Origin: Thiodiazotropha sp040506705
GTDB lineage: Bacteria; Pseudomonadota; Gammaproteobacteria; Chromatiales; Chromatiaceae
Length of the DNA: 64,000 bases
Assembly: GCA_040506705.1 (NCBI GenBank)
Contig: JBEVWG010000009.1
Coordinates: 39,078 to 103,077, forward strand
Direction of reading: 5' to 3'
Below are positions 34,168 to 43,152 of the stretch, in pieces. Position numbers and translations under genes: made by a program. Below the pieces are notes generated by a model, which saw nothing but the letters and a program-made list of their open reading frames with translations, was not told where the DNA came from and did not search any database. The stretch's first letter is position 1. Each line of letters starts with the position of its first letter.

Positions 34168-34199
34168 GGGTGGGGCCATCCCCCACCCAACTGTTTTTT
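34168..34199 (+). terminator. intrinsic terminator after the dCMP deaminase gene
   Basis: GGGTGGGG-ccatc-CCCCACCC is a perfect eight-base-pair GC stem with a five-base loop (34168-34188), followed by AACTGTTTTTT. It lies 70 bases after the stop codon and closes the grxD operon. Confidence 0.85.
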
Positions 34200-34358
34200 C
34201 TACTGCGAAAAGATTCAAAAGCCAGCATATGTCAGCTTTCGAGATATGAGAATTGATGAATTACTAATAGCCGCAAAATGAAATCAGCACTATGAACTCT
34301 CTTTAAAAAATTGTAGTGACTGGATTATGAGGGTATGCATAACCTGGTGTGGTGCCAA

Positions 34359-35084
34359 TCAAGGCATCGACAGTTCATTGAGTACCATTCGGTAGGTTTT
34401 CCCCCCTTGGACACGTTCAATTTTGATCGGAAGGTAGCCAAGCTCAGGGGCGAACCATATGGTGTAGTCAGACTCTTTTGAAGCCTTACTGCGCTCAACC
34501 CTCAGGCACTGATAGGTGCCATAGTCAGTTTCAACCCTCTCTTCCCCTACGACTTCAAAGTGATAATGTTTTAACTTGCCGCCATCTGCTACCTGGTAAC
34601 TGATCTGCCGTTGACCCTGAGCCAAATGAATCCTTACTTGTAGTTGCTGACTGAGTTTATCCTGGGTGTCGCTTGTAATGGCCTGGGACCAGGTTATGCC
34701 ATGGCTGGTGGTTGCGGCGCTCTGTTCGGGCCAATGGAACTCTACGATACTACTCTTGGAATTCTCATCCCCATCTTTGTAGGTGTAGTGATCGGGAATG
34801 ATCTGCCCTTGCTGGATGCTGCCACTGCTCTCTTCGATCACTTCATGTCTGCTGAATATTCCGGCCAACATACCGGGTTGAGTGTGTGCACTATAGGTGT
34901 ATGCCGTACCACTCTGATCCAGGTTGAATTTCAGAGTTAAACGTCCCAGGGGGATGATGTTACGTTTTACTTTGAATGCTGCTGAAAAGGGCTCCAGCAC
35001 TTCACTCGCAGCTACAGTAAGCGATAGAGATGAGATAAAAAACAGTCCCAACAGCCAATTTACAAGGAGTGGGCGGCGGCTCAT
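34359..35084 (-). CDS. DUF3108 exported protein
   Basis: Periplasmic protein of 241 residues with a signal peptide (WLLGLFFISSLSLTVAASE) and a DUF3108 domain over most of the mature chain. Recognisable segments are AFKVKRNIIPLGRLTL near the start and YTIWFAPELGYLPIKIERVQ near the end. The frame can be extended by 28 codons into purN, but the ATG at 35084 has AGGTAAG upstream within the end of purN and is followed directly by the signal peptide. DUF3108 genes commonly follow purN in gammaproteobacteria; the function is unknown, with an envelope role likely. Confidence 0.85.
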   Translation of the reverse strand: MSRRPLLVNWLLGLFFISSLSLTVAASEVLEPFSAAFKVKRNIIPLGRLTLKFNLDQSGTAYTYSAHTQPGMLAGIFSRHEVIEESSGSIQQGQIIPDHYTYKDGDENSKSSIVEFHWPEQSAATTSHGITWSQAITSDTQDKLSQQLQVRIHLAQGQRQISYQVADGGKLKHYHFEVVGEERVETDYGTYQCLRVERSKASKESDYTIWFAPELGYLPIKIERVQGGKTYRMVLNELSMP

Positions 35085-35088
35085 AGGC

Positions 35089-35757
35089 TTACCTGATAGG
35101 GTCCTGAGGCGTGAATACCACCGGTTGTTGCAGAATCCTGTTGTCCAGAATGACCTCTCCATTTTCATTCAGTTTAAGTCGCTCCTCAGCAAACCAGCGC
35201 AGCGCCAATGGGTAGAGCTGGTGCTCTTTCTCCAGTACCCGTTTTGCCAGGCTATCCGCATTATCCTGTGCTAGAACAGTTACCTGGGCTTGAGCAATGA
35301 GTGGGCCACCATCCAGCTTTTCAGTCACAAAATGTATGCTGGCACCATGCAGTTTATCCCCGGCTGCAAGCGCCTGGCTATGGGTGCGCAGACCGGTATA
35401 TTTAGGCAGCAGGGATGGATGGATGTTCAACATTCGTCCTGCATAGTGGCCTACAAACTCGTTGGTTAAAATGCGCATAAACCCGGCTAATACAAGCAGG
35501 TCGGGATTGTATCCGTCGATCAGAGTCATCAATGCCTGGTCATAGCTTGAACGATCCTGATATTCATTGTGGTCGAGTATTGCAGTTTCGATTCCAGCTG
35601 ATGAGGCCCTTTCCAGACCAAATGCCCCAGCTCGGTTGCTGATGACTGCGGTAATCTGGATAGGCAGGTCCGCCTGGGCTGCATCGATGATCGCTTGCAG
35701 ATTACTGCCTTTGCCTGATATCAATACCACGACCCGGGGTCGCTGCAGTGGGGTCAT
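35089..35757 (-). CDS. purN: phosphoribosylglycinamide formyltransferase
   Basis: Third step of purine synthesis: transfers formyl from 10-formyltetrahydrofolate to GAR. The 222-residue protein has the phosphate loop SGKGSNLQAII, the catalytic segment LAGFMRILTNEFV with following HPSLLPKYTGLRTHSQAL, and GASIHFVTEKLDGGPLIAQA. Length is normal. It overlaps purM by four bases. Confidence 0.95.
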   Translation of the reverse strand: MTPLQRPRVVVLISGKGSNLQAIIDAAQADLPIQITAVISNRAGAFGLERASSAGIETAILDHNEYQDRSSYDQALMTLIDGYNPDLLVLAGFMRILTNEFVGHYAGRMLNIHPSLLPKYTGLRTHSQALAAGDKLHGASIHFVTEKLDGGPLIAQAQVTVLAQDNADSLAKRVLEKEHQLYPLALRWFAEERLKLNENGEVILDNRILQQPVVFTPQDPIR

Positions 35758-36824
35758 GCCAGGGATCCGGTTACCACTACAGCTTTGTCATGCTCAGAAG
35801 CAGACTCGATTTTACCCAGCTCCCACGCTGTTTCGCCCAGATCGTTGAGTAGTTTCAGGGTGGATTGGGCATCCTCTTCAGAGACACATACCACCATACC
35901 AACGCCACTATTAAAGGTTCTCAACATTTCGTCAGACGCCAGATTACCCTGTTGACGAAGCCAGTTGAAGATTGGAGAGAGGGTCCAGCTGTCACTATCG
36001 ATCACTGCACAGCAATCTGCTGGCAATACCCGAGGCAGGTTTTCAAGTAATCCACCACCTGTTATGTGGGCAAGGGCATGAATCTCGACCTTTTGCATCA
36101 GTGCCAGCAAGGATTTGACATAAATCCGGGTTGGCGCCAACAGGGCTTGGCCGAGGTTGGTTTCACCTATCGGCTGGTTCAGGTCTGCCTCGCTCACTTC
36201 AAGAATCTTACGAATCAGCGAGTAACCGTTGGAGTGTGGGCCTGATGATGCGAGGCCGATCAAGGTATCTCCAGCTTTGACACGATCCGCTTGTATCAGT
36301 TGACTCTTTTCTGCGATACCGACACAAAAGCCAGCAAGGTCATAGTCACCAGAGTCGTAGATGCCAGGCATTTCAGCCGTTTCACCCCCGGTCAGAGCGG
36401 CGCCAGCCAGTTCACACCCTTTTGCGATACCCCGTACTACGTCCGTTGCTACTTCGATGTCCAGCTTACCTGTGGCGTAGTAGTCGAGGAAGAACAGGGG
36501 CTCTGCACCGGCCACTACGATGTCATTGACACACATGGCAACTAGATCGATGCCGATGGTATCGTGCTTGTTCAACTCCAGGGCAAGTTTCAGTTTCGTG
36601 CCTACACCATCAGTTCCGGAAACCAGTACAGGTTCCCGGTAACGATCCAAAGGCAGCTCGAAGAGGGCTCCGAAACCACCTAAGCCGGCAAGTACACCCG
36701 GACGAAAGGTCTGTTTGACAATCGGTTTGATACGTTCGACCAGTTCATTGCCTGCATCTATATCTACTCCGGCATCCCGGTAACTTAACGAAGCAGGTTG
36801 GTTTGGATTGGACTCATGGGCCAC
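35754..36824 (-). CDS. purM: phosphoribosylformylglycinamidine cyclo-ligase
   Basis: Fifth step of purine synthesis: ATP-dependent closure of FGAM to AIR. Family motifs are LSYRDAGVDIDAGNELVERI, VSGTDGVGTKLKLALEL and ALTGGETAEMPGIY. The frame continues up to an ATG at 36914, giving an unusual 30-residue extension. A GTG at 36824 with GGAG eight bases upstream yields the normal length (about 356 residues) and is preferred. It overlaps purN by four bases. A fragment of a MITE end lies just upstream at 36938-36965. Confidence 0.92.
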   Translation of the reverse strand: MAHESNPNQPASLSYRDAGVDIDAGNELVERIKPIVKQTFRPGVLAGLGGFGALFELPLDRYREPVLVSGTDGVGTKLKLALELNKHDTIGIDLVAMCVNDIVVAGAEPLFFLDYYATGKLDIEVATDVVRGIAKGCELAGAALTGGETAEMPGIYDSGDYDLAGFCVGIAEKSQLIQADRVKAGDTLIGLASSGPHSNGYSLIRKILEVSEADLNQPIGETNLGQALLAPTRIYVKSLLALMQKVEIHALAHITGGGLLENLPRVLPADCCAVIDSDSWTLSPIFNWLRQQGNLASDEMLRTFNSGVGMVVCVSEEDAQSTLKLLNDLGETAWELGKIESASEHDKAVVVTGSLA

Positions 36825-36937
36825 GAGGCAGTTCTCCAGATTGTCATAAAATTCAGAACGGAATTCTAACAGAAGATCATAGCCCAGGTAGGTTTGTGAG
36901 CCATGAATTTTCATCTTTTTTCCAAGCGCGTTAAGAT

Positions 36938-36965
36938 GGCCGATTCGATTAGTTAACAGGCCCTA
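36938..36965. repeat. solo end of the 264-bp MITE family
   Basis: The 28 bases here match the right end of the element at 38128-38391 (…GATTCGATTAG, then TTAACAGGCCCTA) except for a two-base deletion. They lie between divergent purM and the DUF2066 gene, and the bases right after the end (TAGGAG) provide the only purine-rich stretch upstream of the DUF2066 start. No left end is visible, so this is a remnant. Confidence 0.7.
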
Positions 36966-36982
36966 GGAGTATGTGATCTGAA

Positions 36983-38107
36983 ATGAATCAATTTCCAGTG
37001 CAGCTATTTTTCAAACTGTTGACTCTATCCCTGTTGTTGGCGCTCTGCTCCTCAGCATATGCCGAGTCGGTGACTAATTTGTATGAAGCCGAAGTGCCGG
37101 TCTCGGGACAGAGTGCTGAAGCGCGTACCAAAGGCATTCGTGATGCATTTGCCGGGGTATTGGTGAAAGTCAGTGGAGATAGTAGTCTGCGTGACAATTC
37201 CGATTTGGCTCAACTACTCAAAAGAGCGTCTGGATTAGTCCAGCAATATAGGTATAAATCGCTGGACTCAGGTAGTGAGGCCGTTGCTGCAAATGCACCC
37301 GACCGATTGTTATGGGCTCGCTTTGATGAGAGGGCAGTCAATCGACTGCTGCGTGAGAGTGGTATTCCTGTCTGGGGGGAGACTCGCCCTTCCATGCTGG
37401 TCTGGTTGGGAGAGGAGAAGGGAACCCGCAGAGTTCTTATCTCTCCAGAGCGGGAAGCGGGGCTGAAACGACAGCTGACTGGTGTTGCCGACTTCAGGGG
37501 AATGCCTCTGGTCTGGCCGTTGATGGATATCGAAGACCAGAACGCCTTGCAGGTCAGTGACTTGTGGGGTGGGTTCGAAGAAAATATCCGACGAGCATCC
37601 GACCGTTATCTGCCTGATGTGATACTTGTGGGAAGGCTCTCCCATCGTGGACGCAGCAGTTGGCGGGGAGAGTGGATGCTCTACCTGCCCGATAAGATCA
37701 TTCGATGGCAGGCACATGCCAACAGCAAACAGGCCTTAGCCCGTGAGGGCATTGAGCAGGCGGTGGATGCACTTGCTCTACGCTTTGCACCACAACAAGT
37801 GAGTCAAGGTGTTGCCAACCTGAGATTAAGGGTGCATGGGCTACCCCATCTTGCAGATTATGTATTGGTACAGGATTATCTTCGCTCCTTAGCGATGATC
37901 GAAAATGTGGATCTGCTCTCTGCTGGTGAAGAGAAGGTGAGTTTCCTATTACGGGTGCATGGAGGCCGTGACGCACTGGTGCGGGGTATTCAGTTGGGCT
38001 CCGTGCTTGAGCCGGTGGTGTTACAGGAGAGTCCGGATCCTGATCAGCCAGACAATATCAGCGATGAGATGGTGGATGGAGAAGGGTTGGATTACCGTCT
38101 GCGCTGA
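36983..38107 (+). CDS. DUF2066 exported protein
   Basis: The 374-residue protein has a signal peptide (FFKLLTLSLLLALCSSAYAES) and a DUF2066 domain, with LYEAEVPVSGQSAEARTKGI and RDAFAGVLVKVSGD near the start and RWQAHANSKQALAREGIEQA near the middle. It diverges from purM, an arrangement widely conserved in gammaproteobacteria, where a CDP-alcohol phosphatidyltransferase gene often follows, as here. The function is unknown; a periplasmic or envelope role is inferred. Transcription may read through the MITE into the next gene. Confidence 0.87.
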   Translation: MNQFPVQLFFKLLTLSLLLALCSSAYAESVTNLYEAEVPVSGQSAEARTKGIRDAFAGVLVKVSGDSSLRDNSDLAQLLKRASGLVQQYRYKSLDSGSEAVAANAPDRLLWARFDERAVNRLLRESGIPVWGETRPSMLVWLGEEKGTRRVLISPEREAGLKRQLTGVADFRGMPLVWPLMDIEDQNALQVSDLWGGFEENIRRASDRYLPDVILVGRLSHRGRSSWRGEWMLYLPDKIIRWQAHANSKQALAREGIEQAVDALALRFAPQQVSQGVANLRLRVHGLPHLADYVLVQDYLRSLAMIENVDLLSAGEEKVSFLLRVHGGRDALVRGIQLGSVLEPVVLQESPDPDQPDNISDEMVDGEGLDYRLR

Positions 38108-38127
38108 TCTCTATTGGCAGTGAGGTA

Positions 38128-38391
38128 GGGCCTGTTAACACTAATCGAATCGACTCTGTTACCCTGAAAAAGCGCCAATGAAGGCGCGAGGAGAGAGGTT
38201 TGGTCACTCCAAATGAACGACGAACAACGCCGAGAGGCGCTTTTTCAGGGGTAACCCGAAGGGCTGAGGCTATTTTTCCGCCCAGCTTCGTTATCATTCG
38301 CTCATGTAGAATGACTACACTTCGCTTATTCTGCCTTGCTGGACAAAAAAATAGTTTCAGCAGGGCCGATTCGATTAGTGTTAACAGGCCC
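38128..38391. mobile_element. 264-bp MITE-like element with perfect 25-bp terminal inverted repeats
   Basis: Bases 38128-38152 (GGGCCTGTTAACAC…) are perfectly inverted at 38367-38391 (…GTGTTAACAGGCCC). Both ends are flanked by TA, the target duplication of IS630/Tc1-mariner elements. Inside, CTGAAAAAGCGCC (38164-38176) is inverted at 38236-38248. There is no transposase frame, so this is non-autonomous. It sits between the DUF2066 and phosphatidyltransferase genes, and its right flank TAGGAAGAG serves as the ribosome site of the next gene. Fragments of the family appear near 4615, 30061, 36938 and 63945. Confidence 0.85.
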
Positions 38392-38400
38392 TAGGAAGAG

Positions 38401-38955
38401 ATGCAGCTTAGTGACATTCCGAATCTGATCAGCATTTTAAGAATCCTGCTGACCCTGCCTATTGTCTGGTTGCTGTTTGAGCAGCAGTTTTCCCATGCAT
38501 TGATTCTGTTTGCCGTAGCTGGGTTTTCAGACGGATTGGATGGCTATCTGGCGAAACGCTTTGGTTGGCAGAGTTACTTGGGAGGGTTGCTGGATCCCCT
38601 GGCTGACAAAGCACTGCTGATGAGTTCATTTCTGGTACTGGGTGGCCAGGGCCTGATTCCTATCTGGTTGGTGATTCTGGTGATTTTTCGTGATCTGACT
38701 ATTGTGGGTGGGGCGCTCTACTATAACTTCAGTGTTGAAGAGGTTGATGCAAATCCGAGTCTGGTCAGTAAATTGAATACTTTAATGCAGATCATGCTGG
38801 TACTTTTGGTGGTTACCGATGCGGGCCCCTTTCCCTTGCCATATCCGCTGCTTGAATGGCTGACCTGGGCAACAGGGCTGACAACATTGATAAGCGGTGT
38901 TGCTTATGTTTGGGTGTGGAGCAATAAGGCGCGTAGGAAAGGGTGGCACATCTGA
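38401..38955 (+). CDS. CDP-alcohol phosphatidyltransferase family protein
   Basis: Integral membrane enzyme of 184 residues with about five to six helices. The catalytic motif D-x2-DG-x2-A-x9-G-x3-D-x3-D is read in SDGLDGYLAKRFGWQ and LGGLLDPLADKALL, with Lys in place of the usual Arg after Ala. Such enzymes make phosphatidylglycerophosphate or cardiolipin precursors; the exact acceptor is uncertain. The ATG follows the right end of the MITE by nine bases and uses AGGAAGAG as ribosome site. Confidence 0.87.
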   Translation: MQLSDIPNLISILRILLTLPIVWLLFEQQFSHALILFAVAGFSDGLDGYLAKRFGWQSYLGGLLDPLADKALLMSSFLVLGGQGLIPIWLVILVIFRDLTIVGGALYYNFSVEEVDANPSLVSKLNTLMQIMLVLLVVTDAGPFPLPYPLLEWLTWATGLTTLISGVAYVWVWSNKARRKGWHI

Positions 38956-39001
38956 ATCCGGGGTAGGATAGGGTAAGCGGATTTTATTTCCTCTATTTAT
39001 T

Positions 39002-39026
39002 AACCTACTGAATAGATAGGTTTTTT
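39002..39026 (+). terminator. short hairpin with T-run after the phosphatidyltransferase gene
   Basis: AACCTA at 39002-39007 pairs with TAGGTT at 39017-39022, and TTTT follows. The six-base stem is weak but the position, about 50 bases after the stop codon, suits a terminator. Confidence 0.5.
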
Positions 39027-39351
39027 CAGGGCTTCTGCATGCAACTGATCGAGGTGAGGCTCGCTGAAAGGAGCGATTACATTGCCGGGCTCATTTTTTA
39101 GTTGTCTTAACTATTTGATATATAAATGATAATCTACAGTATGCCCGGGTTTGGACTGGACTATCAAAAACTTGCGTAGGCGTAGTGCTGCGGCATATTG
39201 ATAGGTTAATGTTGGCTGGCAAACAGTGGCTGGGTGAGAAACATACAATCCGACCGAATTCGCAGTTTTGCGGGCATGGCGCTTGTGATGCCAAGCAGCT
39301 AGACTATAGTTGGAAAAAATAAGTGTCTATGTGACTTACGGAGAAAAGTTA
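39027..39351. other. 325-bp spacer, nothing recognised
   Basis: The stretch between the terminator-like hairpin and the outer-membrane barrel gene has no supported reading frame, RNA or repeat that I can identify. It presumably carries the promoter of the barrel gene; CGGAGAAAAG just before 39352 is the ribosome site. Confidence 0.4.
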
Positions 39352-39903
39352 ATGAGAGTTACCACTTCTATTGTTGGCATTGGCCTGCTGTTGTCTTCCG
39401 CTGTTTCTCAAGCGGAAATATTTGCCGATGGCTCAGGTATTGAGGGAAACAACTACTTTGGGGTAATAGTTGCCTCACCTCAATATAAAGAGGATGACAG
39501 CAATACTGATTTCAGGGGAACAGGTCTGATCGCCCGCGGTGGGCGGGAATTTTTCAAATATATAGCCGTGGAAGGCCATTTTGGGATTTTCAGTGGTGAC
39601 ACAGTCGATGACAACAATTATCAGATAGATTACATGGCCAGCCTTTTTGCCAGAGGTAACCTCTACCTTTTTGATGATCGCGCCAGAGCCTATTTAATGG
39701 CCGGTGTGACCTACTTTGCGGGGGATGTGCCCAGATTCAAGGGAGATGATGATGTCGCTCCGGCATTTGGCTTGGGTCTTGAGCTCTACGGCAATGAGCG
39801 TAACGCCTTAACCTTCGAAGTAATGCGCTATGCCGATGGTGACCTCCACAATGTCGATTACAAGATCGACTCAATCAATCTGGGTTATCTGCACCGCTTC
39901 TGA
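39352..39903 (+). CDS. small outer-membrane beta-barrel protein
   Basis: The 183-residue protein has a signal peptide (TSIVGIGLLLSSAVSQAE) and alternating strands with aromatic girdles, for example YFGVIVASPQYKED, YIAVEGHFGIFSGD and ARAYLMAGVTYFAGD. It ends in YLHRF, the terminal aromatic recognised by the BAM machinery. This fits the OmpA-like/OmpX-like eight-stranded barrel family. An upstream in-frame start at 39310 is less likely than the ATG at 39352, which has GGAG nine bases away. It is monocistronic. Function (porin, adhesin or sensor) is open. Confidence 0.78.
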   Translation: MRVTTSIVGIGLLLSSAVSQAEIFADGSGIEGNNYFGVIVASPQYKEDDSNTDFRGTGLIARGGREFFKYIAVEGHFGIFSGDTVDDNNYQIDYMASLFARGNLYLFDDRARAYLMAGVTYFAGDVPRFKGDDDVAPAFGLGLELYGNERNALTFEVMRYADGDLHNVDYKIDSINLGYLHRF

Positions 39904-39998
39904 TATCAGACAGCTTACGGCAGTGGCGGATCGCTCCCCCACTGCCTATTAAAAAGGGTAGCTCAAGCTGAGCTCATGCTATCCATTCCATTGAGGTC

Positions 39999-40871
39999 TC
40001 AGCTGAAAACTGTTGACGCTTCGAAAACCGGTCCGTCTACACACACCCGCTTCATTGCCGGACCTTCATTTGTCTCTACCTCAACCACACATCCAGCACA
40101 GCCGCCGATGGCGCAAGCCATAAACTCTTCAAGTGAAACCTGGCAGGGAACATTCCATTCTCTGGCCATAGCAGCCACTGCCTGCAACATTGGGTGGGGG
40201 CCGCAAGCGAAGATCTCAATCTGTCCACGGGTCTCCCTGTCGAGGCTCCTGAACCAGCTTTGAGCTAATTCGGTCACATAACCCTGGAAGCAGCCGCTGT
40301 ATCCCTGAAGGCTGGCAAGACGGGAACCCACACCCCAATCATCAAGCAGTGGCATTCCGGCGATGACGCCATCCGGCATGCCTGGGATGAGGATTTTTGA
40401 AGGTGTTGGCTGAAAGGGAAAGGGGACTTCCGAGCCGAGAATAATAAATGGTTGTTTATCTTTTTCCCCGCGCATGCTCTCAGCAAGAAATACCATCGGA
40501 GGCATGCCAACACCACCACCTATTAACAGGGGTCTGGAGCGCTCAGGTGAGGGTTTAAAGGGGTTGCCAATCGGTCCCATGACGCTGATATGTTCACCCT
40601 GTTTGCGTTGTGCCAGCAGACTGGTGCCTTTTCCAACCCGTTTGTAGAGCAGATCGATCCAGCCCTCTTTGTAAGAGCTGCGCATGATCGAGATGGGGCG
40701 TCTCATCGGAAGCTGGGGGTCGCAAGTTATATGGACAAAGCTACCAGGCTTGGCTTTGGCCGCACAGTGAGGCGTCAGTAAGCGCATCACGAATTGATCG
40801 CCTTCGAACGCTTCGTGGCTGATGATTTCAGCCTCTTCAACAAATACAGAGTTATGGTGTGGTTTGCTCAT
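39999..40871 (-). CDS. pyrK: dihydroorotate dehydrogenase electron-transfer subunit PyrK-like
   Basis: Ferredoxin-NADP reductase-fold protein of 290 residues. The FAD motif is MRRPISIM, the NAD-binding segment IGGGVGMPPMVFLAES, and the C-terminal 2Fe-2S site EEFMACAIGGCAGC followed by MKRVCVDGPVF. These are PyrK hallmarks. PyrK partners the class 1B dihydroorotate dehydrogenase PyrDB; no PyrDB gene is in view. It overlaps the pseudo-dihydroorotase gene by four bases and ends the leftward pyr operon. Most gammaproteobacteria use the membrane class 2 PyrD, so either this lineage uses class 1B or the subunit serves another acceptor. Confidence 0.85.
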   Translation of the reverse strand: MSKPHHNSVFVEEAEIISHEAFEGDQFVMRLLTPHCAAKAKPGSFVHITCDPQLPMRRPISIMRSSYKEGWIDLLYKRVGKGTSLLAQRKQGEHISVMGPIGNPFKPSPERSRPLLIGGGVGMPPMVFLAESMRGEKDKQPFIILGSEVPFPFQPTPSKILIPGMPDGVIAGMPLLDDWGVGSRLASLQGYSGCFQGYVTELAQSWFRSLDRETRGQIEIFACGPHPMLQAVAAMAREWNVPCQVSLEEFMACAIGGCAGCVVEVETNEGPAMKRVCVDGPVFEASTVFS

Positions 40872-42166
40872 TTAGTTTCTTCACAGAAGACCAATCGGCC
40901 TTTTAAAAATGTGTGTGTGACCTGGCCAGGCATCTCCCAGCCGGTAAAGGGTGTGTTTTTGCCTGCACTTTGAAGCCGATCTGTGGAGACATGCCAGTGC
41001 TGTTGCGGATCGTAGATACAGATATCTGCTGAGAGTCCTGGGGAGAGTCTGCCCAAGGGAAGACCGAGGATATCCGCAGGTCCACAGGTGAGGCGTGCGA
41101 TTGCACTGCTCAAGTCCATCACCCCTTGTTCCACAAGTTTCAGGGTTAGAGGCAGTAGGGTGTCAATCCCCGATATGCCTGGCTCCGTATCAGGAAATGG
41201 GGCGGATTTCGCATCCGCCTCATGGGGTTGATGATCAGAGCAGATGGCCTGTATGACATTCTCAGCCACCGCTTTTCTCAGTCCATCCCGGTCGCTGTCT
41301 GTGCGCAGAGGTGGTCTGACATGATGATTGCTGTCGAAACCCTCCATATCCAGCTCCGTCAGATGTAGCTGATGGATTGCAACATCAGCGCTGACTCTGC
41401 GACCTTCACGTTTTGCCCAAGCCATGGTGCGTGCAGCACTGGCGCTTGAGAGGGCATGAAAGTGGATCACAGCGCCGGTGGTCTCCGCCAGGGCAAGATC
41501 TCTAGCCACTGCCACAGTTTCAGCGGCTTCCGGTATGCCAGGCAGACCCAGGCGGTCGGCTACTTTGCCTTCGTGGGCGCAGCCATTGTTACAGAGGTGC
41601 TGGTCTTCAGGGCGGATGATGGTCAACAGATTGAAAGTGGAGGCATACTCCATCGCGCGTCGTTGTACCAGGGTATTCTTTAAGGGGGTGTAGTTGTTGG
41701 TTACCGCAATACAACCGGCGGCTTTGAGTGCCGCCATTTCACTCAATCGTTCACCATCGAGGTTTTTTGTCAGCGCACCTTGGGGAAGTAGTCTGCAATA
41801 ACCGGCCTTTCGGGCTTTGTGTCGTATTTGTCCGACCACCGCCGGGGTGTCGATGACCGGTATGGTATCTGGGGGACAGCATAGGGTTGTAATACCGCTG
41901 CGGGCGGCGCTGGCTGTTTCACTGGCAATGGTAGCTTTGTGCTCCTCTCCCGGTTCCCTGAGGCTGACACTCAGGTCGATCAGACCGGGACAGACAATCT
42001 GGCCAGTGGCATCGAATTTACGACTTGCCTGGAAATCATCCGGTGCAGTGCCCAGGCAGAGAATTTTACCGCCAGAGATGTGGAGGTCAGTAATTTCATC
42101 AATACCGTTGGCTGGGTCGATAACCCGTCCGTTGAGGATAGTGAAATCTTTTTTCTTCTTTTTCAT
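40868..42166 (-). CDS. pyrX: PyrC' (PyrX): dihydroorotase homologue lacking metal ligands
   Basis: The 432-residue protein has the amidohydrolase/class I dihydroorotase fold, but the metal motif D-x-H-x-H-x-R reads D64-L-S66-V-S68-L-R70 (LIDLSVSLREPG), so both histidines are replaced by serine. The later motif HAED reads RPEDQHL, and the HVST region reads HFHALSSAS. CSDHQPH retains the terminal Asp. It should therefore be catalytically dead. In Pseudomonas the equivalent PyrC' is a non-catalytic partner required for assembly of aspartate transcarbamoylase. It overlaps pyrB by four bases. An active dihydroorotase must be elsewhere in the genome. Confidence 0.9.
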   Translation of the reverse strand: MKKKKKDFTILNGRVIDPANGIDEITDLHISGGKILCLGTAPDDFQASRKFDATGQIVCPGLIDLSVSLREPGEEHKATIASETASAARSGITTLCCPPDTIPVIDTPAVVGQIRHKARKAGYCRLLPQGALTKNLDGERLSEMAALKAAGCIAVTNNYTPLKNTLVQRRAMEYASTFNLLTIIRPEDQHLCNNGCAHEGKVADRLGLPGIPEAAETVAVARDLALAETTGAVIHFHALSSASAARTMAWAKREGRRVSADVAIHQLHLTELDMEGFDSNHHVRPPLRTDSDRDGLRKAVAENVIQAICSDHQPHEADAKSAPFPDTEPGISGIDTLLPLTLKLVEQGVMDLSSAIARLTCGPADILGLPLGRLSPGLSADICIYDPQQHWHVSTDRLQSAGKNTPFTGWEMPGQVTHTFLKGRLVFCEETK

Positions 42167-43152
42167 ACAGCGACCTCCTGAGTACGCAGATTTTGCGTAC
42201 CGATCACCATCGAGATGATCGCCATACGAATGGCTATACCGTAGCTGACCTGCTGCAGTATCACTGACTTTGATCCATCGGCGACTTGAGAATCCATCTC
42301 CACTCCCCGGTTGATTGGTCCGGGATGCATCACAATGGCATCCGGATTCGCCAGTGCCAAACGTCTTTCTGTGAGGCCATAGAGCTTAAAATACTCGTGT
42401 TCAGAGGGGAGCAGTGCACCCTGCATTCGCTCTTTTTGCAAACGTAGCATAATGATCACGTCAACGTCTCTGACGCCCTCATCGAAGTCGTGATAGACAT
42501 GAACACCAAGGCTGCGGGCATCGGAGGGCAGCAGGGTTCGCGGCGCCACGACCCGAACTTCAGAGACCCCTAAGGTATTGAGTGCCAGAATCTGGGAACG
42601 GGCTACGCGAGAGTGAAGAATGTCTCCCACGATCGCTACCCGCAGGCCAACAAACTCGCCTTTGTGTCGACGGATAGTAAACATGTCGAGCATGGCCTGA
42701 GTCGGATGAGCATGGCGCCCGTCCCCGGCATTGATCACCCCCACGCCACGGTCGGCATGTTGAGCGATGAAATGGGCAGCGCCACTGGTCGAATGACGCA
42801 CAATGAACATATCCACGTGCATCGCTTCCAGATTTCTTAAGGTATCCAGTAGGGTCTCACCCTTTGAAGTGGCAGATGCACTGATATTGAGATTGAGCAC
42901 ATCTGCAGAGAGTCGCTTTGCTGCGAGTTCGAAGGTGGTTCTGGTGCGGGTGCTGTTTTCGAAAAACAGATTGGCAACCACCTTGCCCCGACAGAGGGGT
43001 ACTTTTTTGATGGTACGTTCAGATACTCCGGTGAATCCTTCTGCAGTATCGAGTATTTCTGTGAGTATCGACTGATTGAGTCCGTCGATTGTGAGGAAAT
43101 GGAGCAGTCGCTGCTCCTCATCCAGCTGTAGGGCCTTGTTGCTCAGACTCAT
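42163..43152 (-). CDS. pyrB: aspartate carbamoyltransferase catalytic subunit
   Basis: Makes carbamoyl-aspartate in pyrimidine synthesis. The 329-residue protein has the carbamoyl-phosphate motif FENSTRTRTTFE, GRHAHPTQAMLD, and the C-terminal HPGPINRGVEM. The N-terminus has about a dozen residues more than the minimal subunit, as in Pseudomonas-type class A enzymes that bind nucleotide effectors there. It overlaps pyrR upstream and pyrC' downstream by four bases each. Confidence 0.96.
   Translation of the reverse strand: MSLSNKALQLDEEQRLLHFLTIDGLNQSILTEILDTAEGFTGVSERTIKKVPLCRGKVVANLFFENSTRTRTTFELAAKRLSADVLNLNISASATSKGETLLDTLRNLEAMHVDMFIVRHSTSGAAHFIAQHADRGVGVINAGDGRHAHPTQAMLDMFTIRRHKGEFVGLRVAIVGDILHSRVARSQILALNTLGVSEVRVVAPRTLLPSDARSLGVHVYHDFDEGVRDVDVIIMLRLQKERMQGALLPSEHEYFKLYGLTERRLALANPDAIVMHPGPINRGVEMDSQVADGSKSVILQQVSYGIAIRMAIISMVIGTQNLRTQEVAV

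Noticed and set aside
38128..38391. Small protein beginning MVTPNERR inside the MITE
   Set aside because: The same short peptide arises from the repeat interior at the window end; it is a by-product of the repeat and has no ribosome site.
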